Shown here piece after piece: positions 10,401 through 22,574 of a DNA stretch of 64,000 nt. A program made the translations under genes and the position numbers. The notes below the pieces were generated by a model, which was not told the origin of the DNA, searched no databases, and worked only from the letters and a program-made list of their open reading frames with translations. Source of the stretch: Maratus speciosus (lineage: Eukaryota > Arthropoda > Arachnida > Araneae > Salticidae); assembly GCA_963932465.1 (NCBI GenBank), contig OZ010799.1, positions 158,282,761 through 158,346,760 on the forward strand, read 5' to 3'. Within the stretch, counting starts at the first letter, position 1; every line of letters begins with the position of its first letter.

Positions 10401-10738
10401 CCTTTCTGGATGGATTTTTTTAGAACATCTTTTTAATGTGTTTATATAAAATTGAAAATATAACAATTATTTTCGATATGCAGCGTTTATCACACCATTC
10501 TAGATTTTTTTAACATTTCGAGGCACATTTTAACAAATAAAAATGCGTGATATTGATGAGGGCTTCACATAAAACAAAATGAAATGTATCTATATAAAAA
10601 CACATTAATTTGCTAAACAACACTAAGTTTTAGTATTCTATGTAACACATTTAAACTTTCTTCAAACTAAAATATATGAGATAGACGTTAAATACACATC
10701 CTATATTATACAGAAACAGTCAAAACGTGTTAGAAAAT

Positions 10739-10784
<46 letters not shown>

Positions 10785-11920
10785 TGTCGGTGCTATAAAA
10801 ATTAGCCTTATCTGCTTATCTCTCATTTTAGTTGTATGTTCTGGGCGAAATAAATAATAAAAATTATGCGTCAAGCATAGATTATAAAACGCTTTCCAAC
10901 ATTACCAGAATTCGTTAATAAAACTCCACCGTACGGACACGTTGGGAACCTCTGATCTAAAACCTCTCCACAGTGCTACCGAAGCAAAAGAAGTTTAAAG
11001 ATTTAAAGTCCTTTTTTTAATGTCTTGATGTTCATTTTCCCGTAACCATAAAAATAATCAAATCATAACGAGTTGTAAAAGCAAAGGTATGTGACTATCG
11101 TCTTTAGTAAAACTGATTGAAGTCAATTAAAGTTTTTATTTTTTAACCAGGGGATCGTACCCGGGCTTCCCGTGTTGCAGAACATAGGTGAAAACCAATT
11201 ATTTTAATTAAAAAGTAATATTTATTTACATGCAATACATTTTTTAGATTGCCTACTAAAAATAAATAAGCATTTTTCATATGAAAAGTGTGAATTATGC
11301 AATCAAATGAACTTTTGAAATTTATCAAAAGCGATTTTTTTTTTGTATTAACCGCATGCTAAGAGTTATTAGCCCAAGAGTTTGCTGCTTATGGCATCCT
11401 TTTATTTTCTGATAATTTCAGAGTTTTAAGCGTATAGTTCAATTACATGTCTGTTAAATTTGTGTATTATTTATATTATTTTATTTATTTAATCTTTGAG
11501 AAAGTTTTATTTTGTTTACGAATTATTAGTCGTAAGAAAATGGTGAACTCTTTATGTTGTTTTAAGGGCAAACGGATTAATCTTTCTTAATCGAGCTCCA
11601 AGCGATAGCAATAAACTAGTTCGATGTGTCAATCTCAAAACTTTCTTCTATTTTATATATTTTAATATTTCAAAATGTTGTTAAAGATGTCAATATTTCA
11701 TTTCTATTAGTTCAATACTATATCAACTTTGACTTTCATCTTAAATTTCTGCTTCAGTCAATTAATCGGAGTAAGAACGAGTTAATCTTCATCACGATAT
11801 TTATTAAAATCGCGAATAATCGGCTTATCAGGATGGGAAGTTCCCGTCGATTCACAAGCCACTGGTGTACAGTAGAACTACGAAAAATTAAGAAGATTAC
11901 ACAAAAATCACAATTACAGC
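10400..11920. other. No gene; homopolymer and a weak tRNA-like trace
   Basis: It contains a T run at 10,740-10,780 and otherwise unremarkable AT-rich sequence. On the minus strand at about 11,145-11,190 GGGTACGATCCCC resembles a tRNA B box/T arm, perhaps a SINE trace. Nothing else is supportable. Confidence 0.4.
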
Positions 11921-11929
11921 GCTCTTTCC

Positions 11930-13205
11930 GTCGGAATTTTTTCACATTCAGGGAGGATCCTCTTGCTATGGCCAAAAGCATACACAAAAAATTTGGTTCA
12001 ATTCTATGGATAACTTCATATACTTTTCGAAGGTACAATATTGAAAACGGCACAAAAATTATTATTACAACGCCCCCGTCCGGCGGAATTTTTAAAAATT
12101 CAGGGAAGTCCTTTGCCATGACCAAAATCATACACAAAAAATTTGGTTCAATCCTATGCATAACTTCATACACTTTTCGATGGTAAAATATTAAAAAATC
12201 GCTATTACAGCGCCCCTATCGGTGGATATTTTTCCAAATTAAGGAAGAAGCTGCTTGCTTTAGTCAAGAGCTTAAAAGAATTTGGTTGAATTCTATGCAT
12301 AATTTCATACACTTTTCGATGGTACAACATTCAAAATCGCACAAAAATCGCTATTACAGCGCACCCTGCCGGCCGATTTTTTTCCAAATTAAGGAAGGAC
12401 TTTCTTGCTATAGTCAAAAACTAAAAAAAAAATTGTTTAATTCTATACATAACTTCATACACTTTTCGATGGTACAATATTCAAAATCGCCCAAAAATCG
12501 CTATTACAGAGCCCCCTTCTGGTGAAATTTTTCCAAATTAAGGGATGACCTGCTTGCTATAGCCAAAAACTTTTTGGTTCAATTCTATGCATAACTTCAT
12601 ACACTTTTCGATGGTAAAATATTAAAAAAATCGCTATTACAGCGCCCCCTATCGGTGGATATTTTTCCAAATTAAGGAAGAAGCTGCTTGCTTTAGTCAA
12701 GAGCTTAAAAGAATTTGGTTGAATTCTATGCATAATTTCATACACTTTTCGATGGTACAACATTCAAAGTCGCACAAAAATCGCTATTACAGCGCACCCT
12801 GCCGGCCGATTCTTTTCCAAATTAAGGAAGGACTTTCTTGCTATAGTCAAAAACTAAAAAAAAAAATTGTTTAATTCTATACATAACTTCATACACTTTT
12901 CGATGGTACAATATTCAAAATCGCCCAAAAATCGTTATTACAGAGCCCCCTTCTGGCGAAATTTTTCCAAATTAAGGGATGACCTGCTTGCTATAGCCAA
13001 AAACTTTTTGGTTCAATTCTATGCATAACTTCATACATTTTTTATGGTACAATAGCGACAGACACACGGTCAGACAGACATTTTCTATAAACATATTTTT
13101 GGGGATTTCGAACCCCTAAAACGTGTTAATCCGTCGAAAACAAGGAAGTCGAAAAAAATTTTGATTACAATACTTTCTTCTAGTGAAGATAGAAGAAAGT
13201 AAAAA
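11930..13205. repeat. Tandem array, ~144-bp units, with a 432-bp higher-order duplication
   Basis: The phrase ACTTCATACACTTTTCGATG recurs about every 145 bp (near 12,018, 12,166, 12,305, 12,450, 12,596, 12,737, 12,887 and 13,030). The next phrase is a CGCTATTACAGCGCCCC-type segment. A three-unit block at about 12,180-12,610 is repeated almost exactly 432 bp later. The array ends with (GACA)-type repeats at about 13,064, a GGGGATTTCGAACCCC hairpin, and a terminal hairpin ACTTTCTTCTA/TAGAAGAAAGT at about 13,172-13,200. The overlapping ORFs on both strands come from the periodicity. Confidence 0.9.
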
Positions 13206-14476
13206 TTAACATCTCAATCCCACAATCACCATTTTCATAAAATGGTACTTTAATTTGATCATTTTAAAATCATTTTAACTAAAAAAGTGAAGTCACGATT
13301 GCCAGCAAAATCTCTGCATGTGACAGTCACACTGTTAACTCGAGGTTCCAATCTCGGTACCGGATACTAAAATTGCCTTATATATATATATATTTTTTTT
13401 TCACGCATTTGTGTTAAAAAGTTTAGTTTAATCTAAGAAAATCACCGTTTTCTTTTAAATATGACGTCGTTTTCAGTTACTTAAGCATTTCACCTAGTGT
13501 CTGAAACTTACTACACATACAGAAGTAAATAAAAAAAATATTGCAACTTTATTATGAAAATGCGTGTTTTTAAAAGCAGTATGTAATTATCCGTTCAAAA
13601 TATTATGTCCCTAATGGGATTTTGCGCCATTAAACCCTATACAACGATTTTTATCAACAATTTTGAATTTTTATCAAATAATCACATGAATAAATAATCA
13701 CATAAATAAACCTTTCTCTCTTCTCCACAATAATGAAAGCTATCTCATTGCCATCATTTTGAAGAAGTTTCATAGAATACATTTAAAATTAAAATATAAT
13801 AATGGGATATTTAAAAAAAACAGCTAGTGCGACCACATCTATAAATGAACAGCTTTCCGTTAAAATATTTATTAGTAAATTTGGTTCAGCAGAAGGCTCA
13901 GGGTAGATGACTAAAAAATATTCTTGTGTTTTAAATACATAGATTATATAAAATTATGAAAAATTAAATTAAGCAAATTATGTTATTTGATCAAATTACA
14001 GTGAAAAATAGTATACTTAATAGAATACTTAAAGAATAACAATAAAATTTTATTAGTAGAGAGAATTTTGGACAAAAACTTGGGTAACCAGATATTATTT
14101 TAAACCTCGAATTATTACCAAGATCTGCTTTGATTGCTTGTTTAACTCAGCAAAGCGAATTCATCCAAGAGAGAATCATCAAGTTATGTAATATACATCG
14201 CTATTTTTCGGACAAAGAGTATGTTACACTGTTTGTTACTGCTCTTCTATAAAGTCACTCTAAATTTTTGTAAAACATTGCGTTTTAATAGTGTTTGATT
14301 TCGATTACGTTATTTTCAAAGCATTTTCACTTGTGAAGAATTTCAAAGCAGCTGGGGTGAAAATGATGCATTTTTACAAAACATATTTCAGTTGTAAGAA
14401 TTAAAATACACGCATTTTTTTAAATAAAATGACGTCAATTGCACCCGCTAAAGCTTCCCACATTTACGATCCCATC
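13206..14476. other. No gene; weak tRNA-like T arm near 13,315-13,365
   Basis: At about 13,340-13,360 TCGAGGTTCCAATCTCGG forms a T-arm-like hairpin with a B-box-like core, and CAGTCACACTG just before it can pair as a short anticodon-like stem. It is probably a SINE or tRNA relic. A short (TA)n run follows at 13,379-13,392. The rest is unassigned AT-rich DNA. Confidence 0.4.
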
Positions 14477-14480
14477 TTAA

Positions 14481-14680
14481 CACTAGAACGCCCGGAAGGA
14501 GTCGATCCGACTCTGACCATAGGATTAAATGCCAACTGGGACCAGAAATTTTTTCATAAAATAAGTTAAATTTAAACTACGCAAATTTACGTGAGATAAA
14601 TCAGTCAAATAATTTTAAATAAAAATTATGATGTCAAATATTTTTATGAAAACTGAGTGAAATTTCCGGGCGTTCTAGTG
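14481..14680. mobile_element. TTAA MITE with 17-bp perfect inverted ends
   Basis: CACTAGAACGCCCGGAA at the left and its exact complement TTCCGGGCGTTCTAGTG at the right bound a 200-bp element. The left flank is TTAA (14,477-14,480); the right flank is TTAT, probably a mutated copy. Near the left end GGAGTCGATCCGACTC forms a small hairpin. The minus-strand ORF that starts in the flank is not a gene. Confidence 0.8.
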
Positions 14681-14684
14681 TTAT

Positions 14685-15670
14685 ATAACATCTATAGAGC
14701 GGTATGCAAATGATATCATTATCGCGAAATAATACACAAACCCAGCAGCAAGCAATGACGTCATTTAAGAACCTCGGCAAAACAATCTCGAGGTCTAATG
14801 ATTTATATGACTTAATTTTTTTGTTTATAATAGCTCCATATTTATCAAAAGTCATTCATTTATAATTTTTTTTCAAAATTCGAAAATGTATATGGAATAC
14901 ACATCCGTATGGAATACACACGGATTAATAAAATTGCATTCTTTCAGATTTTTGATACGAATTAAGTAAATGAGGAGAAAATGTCACGCAAATATTCTTC
15001 AAAATACATTTTTGTAAAAAGAATGTGTTGTATCGTTTGTAAAGTTAAATTGCAATAAACTAAAATTCAGTTAATTGAAAAATAAAAACGAAATAAAGCC
15101 AAAACAGACGATATTCTTGACACAGCACGTATTTTAATTTCTATTTTTTTTTTTCAGTTTTTATGAGAAAATGGCAACAAAAATATACAGCATTCAACTA
15201 TTTTCCTTTTATTTCCTTTATTTTCAATAGAAATGGAGTACTTCATTTGCCACAATTACAAAAAAGTAATAAAAAAACTACAAAAAAGTTAATATCATAA
15301 AATTAAATTGAGATACAACTTTCAAACAAATTACATTTTAAAGAGCATTTTTTCAGTACACGACAGTGTAAAAATCTAAAATGTGCAATGTTTAGAAGTT
15401 TAATAATTTGCAGTAGAGAAAATTGCAAAACCAAACTTTTATTTCAAATTTCAAAGTGTTGCCATTCGCAAAATGAAGTATGCGTTACGCACAGATATGT
15501 TTGTCCTTTATAATATAGATAGATAGATAGATTTTTGTGTAACCCACACATTATAATCATTGTTAGTGAGTATTATCTTCCAGGTGTATAATACCCGCCA
15601 ACCCAAAAACGGCCAAGTGTCAGCTCTGCTTTTGTTAAAATTTAATGAGCAAGAAGGATTTTCCTTCCTA
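14685..15670. other. No gene; GATA microsatellite
   Basis: Mostly unassigned AT-rich DNA. A short (GATA)n tract occurs at about 15,516-15,532. Confidence 0.5.
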
Positions 15671-15674
15671 TATA

Positions 15675-17110
15675 CTCCAGGCAATAGGGAATTTTACCTG
15701 GAAAAATTAATAGTAGATCTGGAAATCGGCTTACTTTTTGTTTTATGGGTTGCTGAATCCGGATTTGTAACTTCCCACCAAAATTTCCCCCGGCAACCCC
15801 CAAATTTCGGTAAAATGCCCTCCCCCCCCAAAAGGTTTTTATTAAAAAAATCTATTTTTTTTTTATTGTTTTAGGGAACGTATCTAGAAATTTAGAAATT
15901 AGACAAAATTTGCAACAAATAAGATATATGATATTATGACATAGGATGAATGGGGGTCTGCCTCGGAAGACAGGGATCTGCCTCGGAACATGCGCCGCGG
16001 TGATGCGTGGACTAAGTTGCGCAATTCCACTTAACCACTCATATCGTTTACGTTCGCTCTCCCGTCTCCCCTCCGAACTTTCCCTATAAGGTTTACTTTA
16101 AGTTTTTTGAGTCGCTGAATCCGAATTTTAAACTTACCCCCCAAAATCCTCCCCGACCCCCCCCCCCTCCAAAATAGTTGTTTTGAAATTAAATTTTTTA
16201 TTGTTTTAGGGGAAAGTATGTAGAAATTCAGAAAGTAGACAAAATTTGCAACAAATAGGATATATGACATCATCGTGTAGGATAAACGAGGAGAGGCGGG
16301 ACTGCCTCGGAACATTCTCCGCGCACTGTCCTCAAAAACCATTTTTTTCAAAAAAATCGTTTTTTTGGGGAGGGGGGGGGGGGTTGCCGGGTGAAATTTT
16401 GGTGGGAAGTTACAAATTCGGATTCAGCGATCCAAAAAACATAAAGTGAGTCGAAATCCAGAACTAGCAATAATTTTGCCAGGTAAAATCCCCTATTGCC
16501 TAACTTGCATCACTTAGTGCACGTAGCACCACAGTGCAGGTTCAGAGGCAGCCCTCCCCCTCCCTGTTCATCCTACGCCATAATGTCATATATCCTATTT
16601 GTTGCAAATTTTGTCTACTTTCTGAATTTCTACATACTTTTCCCCTAAAATAGTAAAAAAAAATAATTTAAAAACAACTAATTGAGGGGGGGGGGTTACG
16701 GAGGGAAGTTAAAAATTCAGATTCAGCCTTCAGCTACATAAAAAACTTAAAGTAAACCTTATAGGGAAAGTTCAGGGGAGACGGGAGGGCGAATGTAAAC
16801 GATGTGAATGGTTAAGTGGAATTGCGCAACTTAGTCCACGCAGCACCGCGGCGCATGTTCCGAGGCAGATTCCTCCCCATTCATCCTACGTCATAATATC
16901 ATATATCTTGTTTTTTGAAAATTTTGTCTGCTTCCTGAATTTCTAGATACTTTTACCCCAAAACAATAAAAAAATTGATTTTTTTAATAAAAACCTTTTT
17001 TAGGGGACATTTTTCCAAAATTTGGGGGGTTGCCGGGGGAAATTTTGGTGGAAAGTTAAAAATTCGGATTCAGCGACCCAAAAAACATATAGTAATCCTT
17101 TTTCCAGAAC
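15675..17110. repeat. Large complex inverted repeat (~1.4 kb)
   Basis: A left block (about 15,740-16,440) and a right block (about 16,540-17,100) are inverted copies around a centre near 16,490. Matching words include GCTGAATCCG, TTGCAACAAAT, GGTTTACTTTAAG and CACCGCGGCGCATG-type segments with their complements. Each arm holds two related sub-units, each with a C- or G-homopolymer. The words GGCAATAGGG (15,679) and CCCCTATTGCC (about 16,490) bound the left part like terminal repeats. The ORFs on both strands at 16,031-16,449 are mirror images of this symmetry and not genes. Confidence 0.8.
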
Positions 17111-17599
17111 TACAATGAATTTTGATAGTTAGAACCCCTAATTTTTTTCCATAAGCAGCGCAGAAAATTGCAGCCGGAATACTGGAATATCTGTGGCCGT
17201 AGTGAAGATCTACTTTTGTAGTTTTCCCGAACAAGTGTTCAGGATTACTAGAAGTTATGGAATATAGATGATTCCCCTGTCAGTTCAAATAATAACAGAA
17301 ATACTAAAATACATTACTTATTAAAATATACTGGTGTGAGTGTAATAAAATAATATTTTTTTATGTCAAGTTATTTTTATTTATGCTGCTTACTAGACCC
17401 TATCTACGGACAATATGCCTAGCGTAACGAGTTTAATCTGGTCGCGGGTCGAAATTTACCTGATTGCTTCATGTCAGAGATTTAGCTGACTTGCCCTTTG
17501 GCCGTCATGGATGCATCGCCATTTATTTTATCACTTTTGTTACAGTGTTGGCCGGTTATTGCTATTAATTGCCGAATCGTCAATGAAGGCTTACTGAGT

Positions 17600-17705
17600 A
17601 GAAACGAATTTTTTTGCCTCCGTCTGTTTCTCTGTCTATTAGTCTGTCTGTTAATATCTCTGTCTGTTCCGCGATAACTGGCACAAAAAGCATCCGATCA
17701 ACTTG
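17600..17705 (-). repeat. CTGT-type microsatellite, reversed satellite terminus
   Basis: CCGTCTGTTTCTCTGTC and GTCTGTCTGTTAATATC mark a degraded (CTGT)n tract. It resembles the GACA-type tracts that end other arrays in this window, but read on the other strand. No box or hairpin could be placed confidently. Confidence 0.4.
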
Positions 17706-17721
17706 AAATTAAGTGGGCATA

Positions 17722-18370
17722 TTCGTGAGGTACCAGGACGTAGCTGTATACTGTGTTTTGCTCAGGTAATCACACTTGTCCATAACGACAATCTGGCTAC
17801 CTTTATCTGCTTTGCTGACAATTATGTCAGTATTGGATTTAAGATTTTTTATACAAGTCGATGCAGCTTCGCTGATATTAGATTTAGGCGAGTTATTATT
17901 GAAATTCACATTTTTGGCAATTAAGTGTCTAATTGAATCCTTCTGAGAAGGATTTAAAGCACTGAACTTGAAGGCTCTTTTGATGGGGGCAATAAGATTA
18001 GGAAAAGACGGATTACTAGTAAGTGCAAAATTATTATTTAATTTAAGATAATTAATTTCATCCTGAATAAGTTACTACTTGAAAGATTGACTATAGCATT
18101 CTGGGTAACCAACGGTAAGGTATTGGGTATTCGGTGAACTATTGTTATGTTTACTAGAGAGTGAATTAAATTTAGTTTTCAAAATAGCAATATGTTTGGT
18201 AGACTTGATCAGTGCACTAAACCAGGATCTTTTGTCAATAGAAGTAAAACTAGCATAGTAATTTGATAGGTTAAGATGTAAATCATACAGCTCCCGTTCA
18301 ACATTGGTAATTTTCCGACGAGTCGCCTGAATTACTGATCTTAGATAAGGTGCGTTAAACTGTCTTGAAG
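17722..18370 (-). pseudogene. Penelope-like element, N-terminal part of the polyprotein (inverted fragment)
   Basis: Read on the minus strand this fragment encodes the region upstream of the reverse transcriptase of a Penelope-like element. The best-preserved motif is KADKGSQIVVMDK (plus-strand 17,780-17,815), the family's conserved segment before the RT core. Upstream residues such as RSWFSALIKSTKHIA also fit. Two adjacent stop codons near 18,068-18,075 break the frame. It lies immediately beside, and opposite in strand to, the RT and endonuclease portion. The sequence between the two parts (the first RT motifs) is missing. It is certainly non-functional. Confidence 0.8.
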
Positions 18371-18375
18371 TACGC

Positions 18376-19500
18376 CTACAAGAATTTCATTATACATATT
18401 ACGAAATTGATGAGCTTATAAATCTTACCAGCATTTGTTTATCGCAAAACACATTCACTTTTAATGGTAATTTTTATTGCATGACTGATGGTTTGTCTAT
18501 GGGCTCCCCCTCAGCCCCATCCTCAGTGACATTTACATGCAGTATTACGAATTAAACCTTTTCAACAAATTATCTTTTCCATTTTACATCCGCTATGTTG
18601 ACGACTGTTTTGCTTTATTGAACTCTGATGGGCTTGATCTTACAAATATTCTCGATAATATGAACTCTATAGATGAACATATTCAGTTCACTTCCGAACT
18701 CGAAAATAACTGTCGTTTGCCCTTTCTTGATGTCATGGTTTTCCGCGAATATAACTTATTTCACACTACAGTTTACCGTAAACCATTCGCAGTATCTTTA
18801 CCCCCTCATCGTTTATCATCGCGTTCACCTAACCAAAAGTTGGCTGCCTTCAACGCTTACGTCTATCGTGCTTTAAATATCTGTTCTTCCGACAGTTTAC
18901 TAAAAGTTGAAATAGATTACATTAAATCCATTGCCATTCATCATGGTTTTACAGTTGAAATCATAGATTCCATTCATAATAAACTAAGTAAACGTTCTCA
19001 CTCCAAAGTTAACACTGTCGGCAATGAAAATTAAAAAAAAATTAATTATGCTTCCATATTTTCCGAAAATAAGCCATCAAATTTCCAAAATCTTGTTAGG
19101 ATTTGATTTTAAGGTAGTTTATACTCCTTTTAACAAAATTCTGTTCACAAATCTGAAACATCCAATTGACAGTTTTTCACATTGGGGTATTTACAAGATA
19201 TCTTGCTAATGCAATAAACTGTACATTGGTCATACGAAAAGACTCTTTTAGATCCGTTTAGGGGAGCATAAAACTTGTGTCAAAAATTGTGACGTCAAGT
19301 GTTCCGCTATTGCTAATCACTGCTGGCCCAACAATCATAATTTTAAATTTTCCGAAGCCTCAATTATACAAAAATGCTCAGCAATTTACGATCTTGACTT
19401 TTAGGAAGCCTACCACATATGGAAAAATTCAAACAGCTTAGTAAACGATTTGCCCAGCACGCCTAATTTTTCAAAGTTATGGTTTAATTTTCTTTAACTC
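18376..19500 (+). pseudogene. Penelope-like element, reverse transcriptase plus GIY-YIG endonuclease (broken)
   Basis: The reading starts at the junction with the inverted fragment. MTDGLSMGSP (18,481-18,509) is an RT motif. One base is missing in the following C run (18,505-18,509), which shifts the frame into the longest ORF (18,537-19,034). That ORF contains the catalytic YVDD at its residues 20-23 (18,594-18,605) and the downstream LPFLDV and YRKP motifs. Another shift in an A run near 19,025 leads to GIY (19,186-19,194) and YIG (19,222-19,230) of the GIY-YIG endonuclease, with stops at 19,207, near 19,250 and near 19,402. RT followed by GIY-YIG is diagnostic of Penelope-like retroelements. 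It is inactive. Confidence 0.92.
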
Positions 19501-19800
19501 GTCCTCTTCCCCACCCCTTTTTCTCCGCTTTATTTGAACTCTCCCGGAGCATCTGGGCGGTTTTTTATTGGTCTCCCTGAGCGCGTGTGAGACCGACTCC
19601 GTGGTTGTTTGTCAACAGTGATTTTCATTTCGCGGTTGACGGTCGGTATGTGAGGTGCGTCTTCTGGCTCTGCCTCCCCCTCTTTTATTCCATAGTTTTA
19701 TTTTTATCTTTAATTTATTAGCACTGATGATGGGGCCTTAGAGGCTTCGAAATAGCTATATGCTTTTTAAAATTACTTACATTTATGTTCTTCAGACGTT
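19501..19800 (+). other. 3' untranslated region of the Penelope-like element
   Basis: It follows the last coding remnant. It holds several GC-richer segments unlike the flanks (CTCCCGGAGCATCTGGGCGG and a CGCGGTTGACGGTCGG stretch) and the hammerhead-like motif at 19,711-19,775. The outer boundary is a guess, because no target-site duplication could be identified. Confidence 0.55.
19711..19775 (+). ncRNA. Candidate hammerhead ribozyme motif (possibly degenerate)
   Basis: CTGATGA at 19,724-19,730 and GAAA at 19,749-19,752 are the two conserved hammerhead core boxes in order. Between them GGGGCC and GGCTTC can form a 6-bp stem II (two G-T pairs) with loop TTAGA; one extra T precedes the stem. 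After GAAA, AGC-loop-GCT can form a short stem III. TAATTT (19,711-19,716) and AAATTA (19,770-19,775) can form part of stem I. Penelope-like elements are known to carry hammerhead motifs. Cleavage competence is not established. Confidence 0.5.
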
Positions 19801-19899
19801 GTTTCTCTCTTTTTAATATATTGACACAAAGTACAATCCTCTCCCCCTTTTATACCATATATTATGCATAAATATAGTGAAACATAAAAGCGCACATCA

Positions 19900-20535
19900 T
19901 AATTAAAAATGCATTTCCAGCAATCATCGCTAATGCACAGTAAATCGGATACAATATAGTATCTGAAATCTTTTGTATGCCCCTGTAAATGCTATATACA
20001 CTTCGTATTACACATTCAGTAATTTATAGCATCTAAAACTCAGCGACATATATCAATTTCATTATATATTAAGTAGATTAACATAATTAAAATTCGCCGC
20101 AACAGTTCCCTCCTCCCCAATATCATTATGTAACGGAATTCTTTTGTGTGGCCTTGTAAATGAATAATAACTATTCTTTGCATTGCATATTCTACAGAAT
20201 GCATATTTGAGCGCGCTTCACAAATGCATATCAATTTCATTCTGTTTGAAAGTGTGTAAACTCATCAAAAATCATTTGAAACGATTTTTTCATATAGGCC
20301 GTAATGTAACGGAATACTTTTGACTGTCCCTGAAAATGAACTAAACATGCTAGAAACTTCATTAGAAATAGGTAACGTGTTATGGTATACGTCAATATCT
20401 ATAAATTTCAGGGCAATCCGAGTATATTTACTAGAGTTAGAGCGCGGACAAACGGCTAGACGGACAGATGTACAAACAAAACGAAGTCATAAACACTTTT
20501 CAACTTTGTTGGAAAGTGTTAAAAAGGAAATATAA
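19900..20535 (+). repeat. Satellite family B array 1, with GACA tract and terminal hairpin
   Basis: The box TTTTGTGTGGCCCTGTAAATG (variants near 19,970, 20,144 and 20,317) repeats about every 173 bp, usually preceded by GTAACGGAAT. The array ends with a degraded (GACG/GACA) tract (GGACAAACGGCTAGACGGAC) and a hairpin AACACTTTTCAAC/GTTGGAAAGTGTT at about 20,490-20,523 followed by A-rich sequence. The ORFs at 20,040-20,240 and 20,320-20,535 are within the repeats and not genes. Confidence 0.75.
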
Positions 20536-20539
20536 AAGT

Positions 20540-22560
20540 AAAATAAATGACTGCATATGAACTGCTGTTATTCTTTGAAACACATTTTAATGTAAAAAGT
20601 AGTTATTAATTTGTAAAAAAAAACATTCAGTCCTATATTATATAAGTAAATATGAACTTAACAAAAAAATATATATATACTAAGGCAGTTTAATCTATAA
20701 ACTTCCTATCAGGCATGAAAAAGCCTTTATTCCAATGCTTAAATATCATATTTTACTTTTTAGTGTCAATAATTACGTGTATCATAAACGTAGAAAATGA
20801 TTTTATAATAGAAGAAAATTTAATAACCGATTCAGAATGTCTATTATTACATGTTTGATTAAAATCACAAACGGAAAAAGAAATGCTTACATACAATTAA
20901 AAAAAAATAAATATACCAATTTGAAAAACACCAAAAATTATAATTAGTATTTATAATTGTACTAGTAAACAACAATAAACTACAATAGATGAATTAAATG
21001 CATTATTAGATCAATATCTCAAAAATCTTTCCATATGTTACTAGGAATTCCTATTATTTTGTAATTTTGGCATATGTTAAATCTGAAAACATGGGTATGA
21101 AAATTTAAGATTTTAAATAATATTTTAAAATATAATTAGCACTAAAAGAAAACTCTTTCAAAATTTTCACTACTGTAATATGTAAAAATACATTTTCCCA
21201 TCATAATGCTAATATCTAATCTGAAACAGTTTCGTAATATCATAACAATCGAATATCATATTTAACTCCAAAATAATAATGGCTATAAATACTGTAAGTG
21301 TTCGCAATCAGAAAAACAATAAGAAGCCGAAAAAAATTCCAAATTATTGTCTCAACATATTTCAATCTCAAGTAACTACAAATTAATGTTTACATTAATT
21401 CCACTATGAATGTAAGCATAAATCAAATCTCTGCGCAGCTTTTATTTATTTTTATTTTAAGCGATTGCAGATTAAGATATTTTTCAACACAGTATCGAAT
21501 AGGAAAATATCGCTTCTGAAAACAATTCCAGATCAGTCTCATACTAATATAACATAAAACTATTTAACTCATGTCATAATATACAAAACAGGAATAAAAG
21601 ATTAAAATTAAATAAGATTTTATTTACGCTTCATTAATAATATCCGTGTATTTGCAATATCCTAAAATGGCGGACATCTTTCTCTTATCTTAAAAATGTG
21701 TTGTAGACGTGGTGTTGCTCTAAACAGTGAACTAACTTCCCGCGTCTGCTCTTATTTATTCTGTGCGCAGACGATTTTCAGCAGATGTTATTTACCGTTT
21801 ATTTGTTTTTGTATACAACAAATTTGAAACTTAAATGCGCAATAATTTTGCGAGAGCATCTTTAATTACAATTTTCTATTTGAAGAATTTTCCAATGCAT
21901 TTTACCTTTTCTTTTTATCAGTTCCAAACAATCCAAGTTAAAATGTATTGTAAAGTTTCTTTTTTGTAAATAGTAATAATAATAATATTCATCATTTGAG
22001 TTTATTAGATTAAACGTTGTTTAAATTTTTAAATGTGTAAAAATAAATTTAATGGTAATAATGACACCCCCCCCCCTTTTTTAAAGCAAAGTTTGTTTCA
22101 CACGTAATAAATACAAAATAACTTCTTAATAAATAAAAAAATGTTATCGAGGATAAAAAAAAATTTCTTTGTCAATCTGTCATTTTTTCATATTAATTTT
22201 CTGTAGGATACGTACCATTCTTCCGAGGATGACTTGTATAATAATAACAATCGGTGAAGGATTATTATATTAAATTGCAATGCTGGATAATATTGAAATC
22301 ATGAAAAAAGTATACTTTCACTGTCTTAGATATCAAATTTATGAAATATAGCATGAAAATTTCGTTTATTAATGCTTGTATCGTGCACTTTATTTATTAT
22401 GTCCCCCCCCCCTCCCAACTCCCGTGCAGAATTTACTATTTGCTATCCACTAATATATTTTCATTCCTTATGCTGCTATAACTCGGGACTTTTAAAATTC
22501 TGTTTAAAATATTTCTCTGCATTTTCAAAGATTTTTGAAGTTTATATTTTTGTTACACTG
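20540..22560. other. No recognisable feature
   Basis: Very AT-rich DNA with scattered short homopolymers (a C run near 22,068 and another near 22,403). I see no ORF worth naming and no repeat shared with the rest of the window. Confidence 0.5.
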
Positions 22561-22574
22561 TGACTTACAATAGG

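Noticed and set aside
11626..12186. 186-codon plus-strand ORF and 139-codon minus-strand ORF
   Set aside because: Both run through the ~144-bp tandem array. The amino-acid repeats follow the DNA period, and both strands are open over the same stretch.
13300..13370. Functional tRNA gene
   Set aside because: Only a T-arm-like hairpin and a short upstream stem are present; no acceptor stem could be formed. Listed as a relic only.
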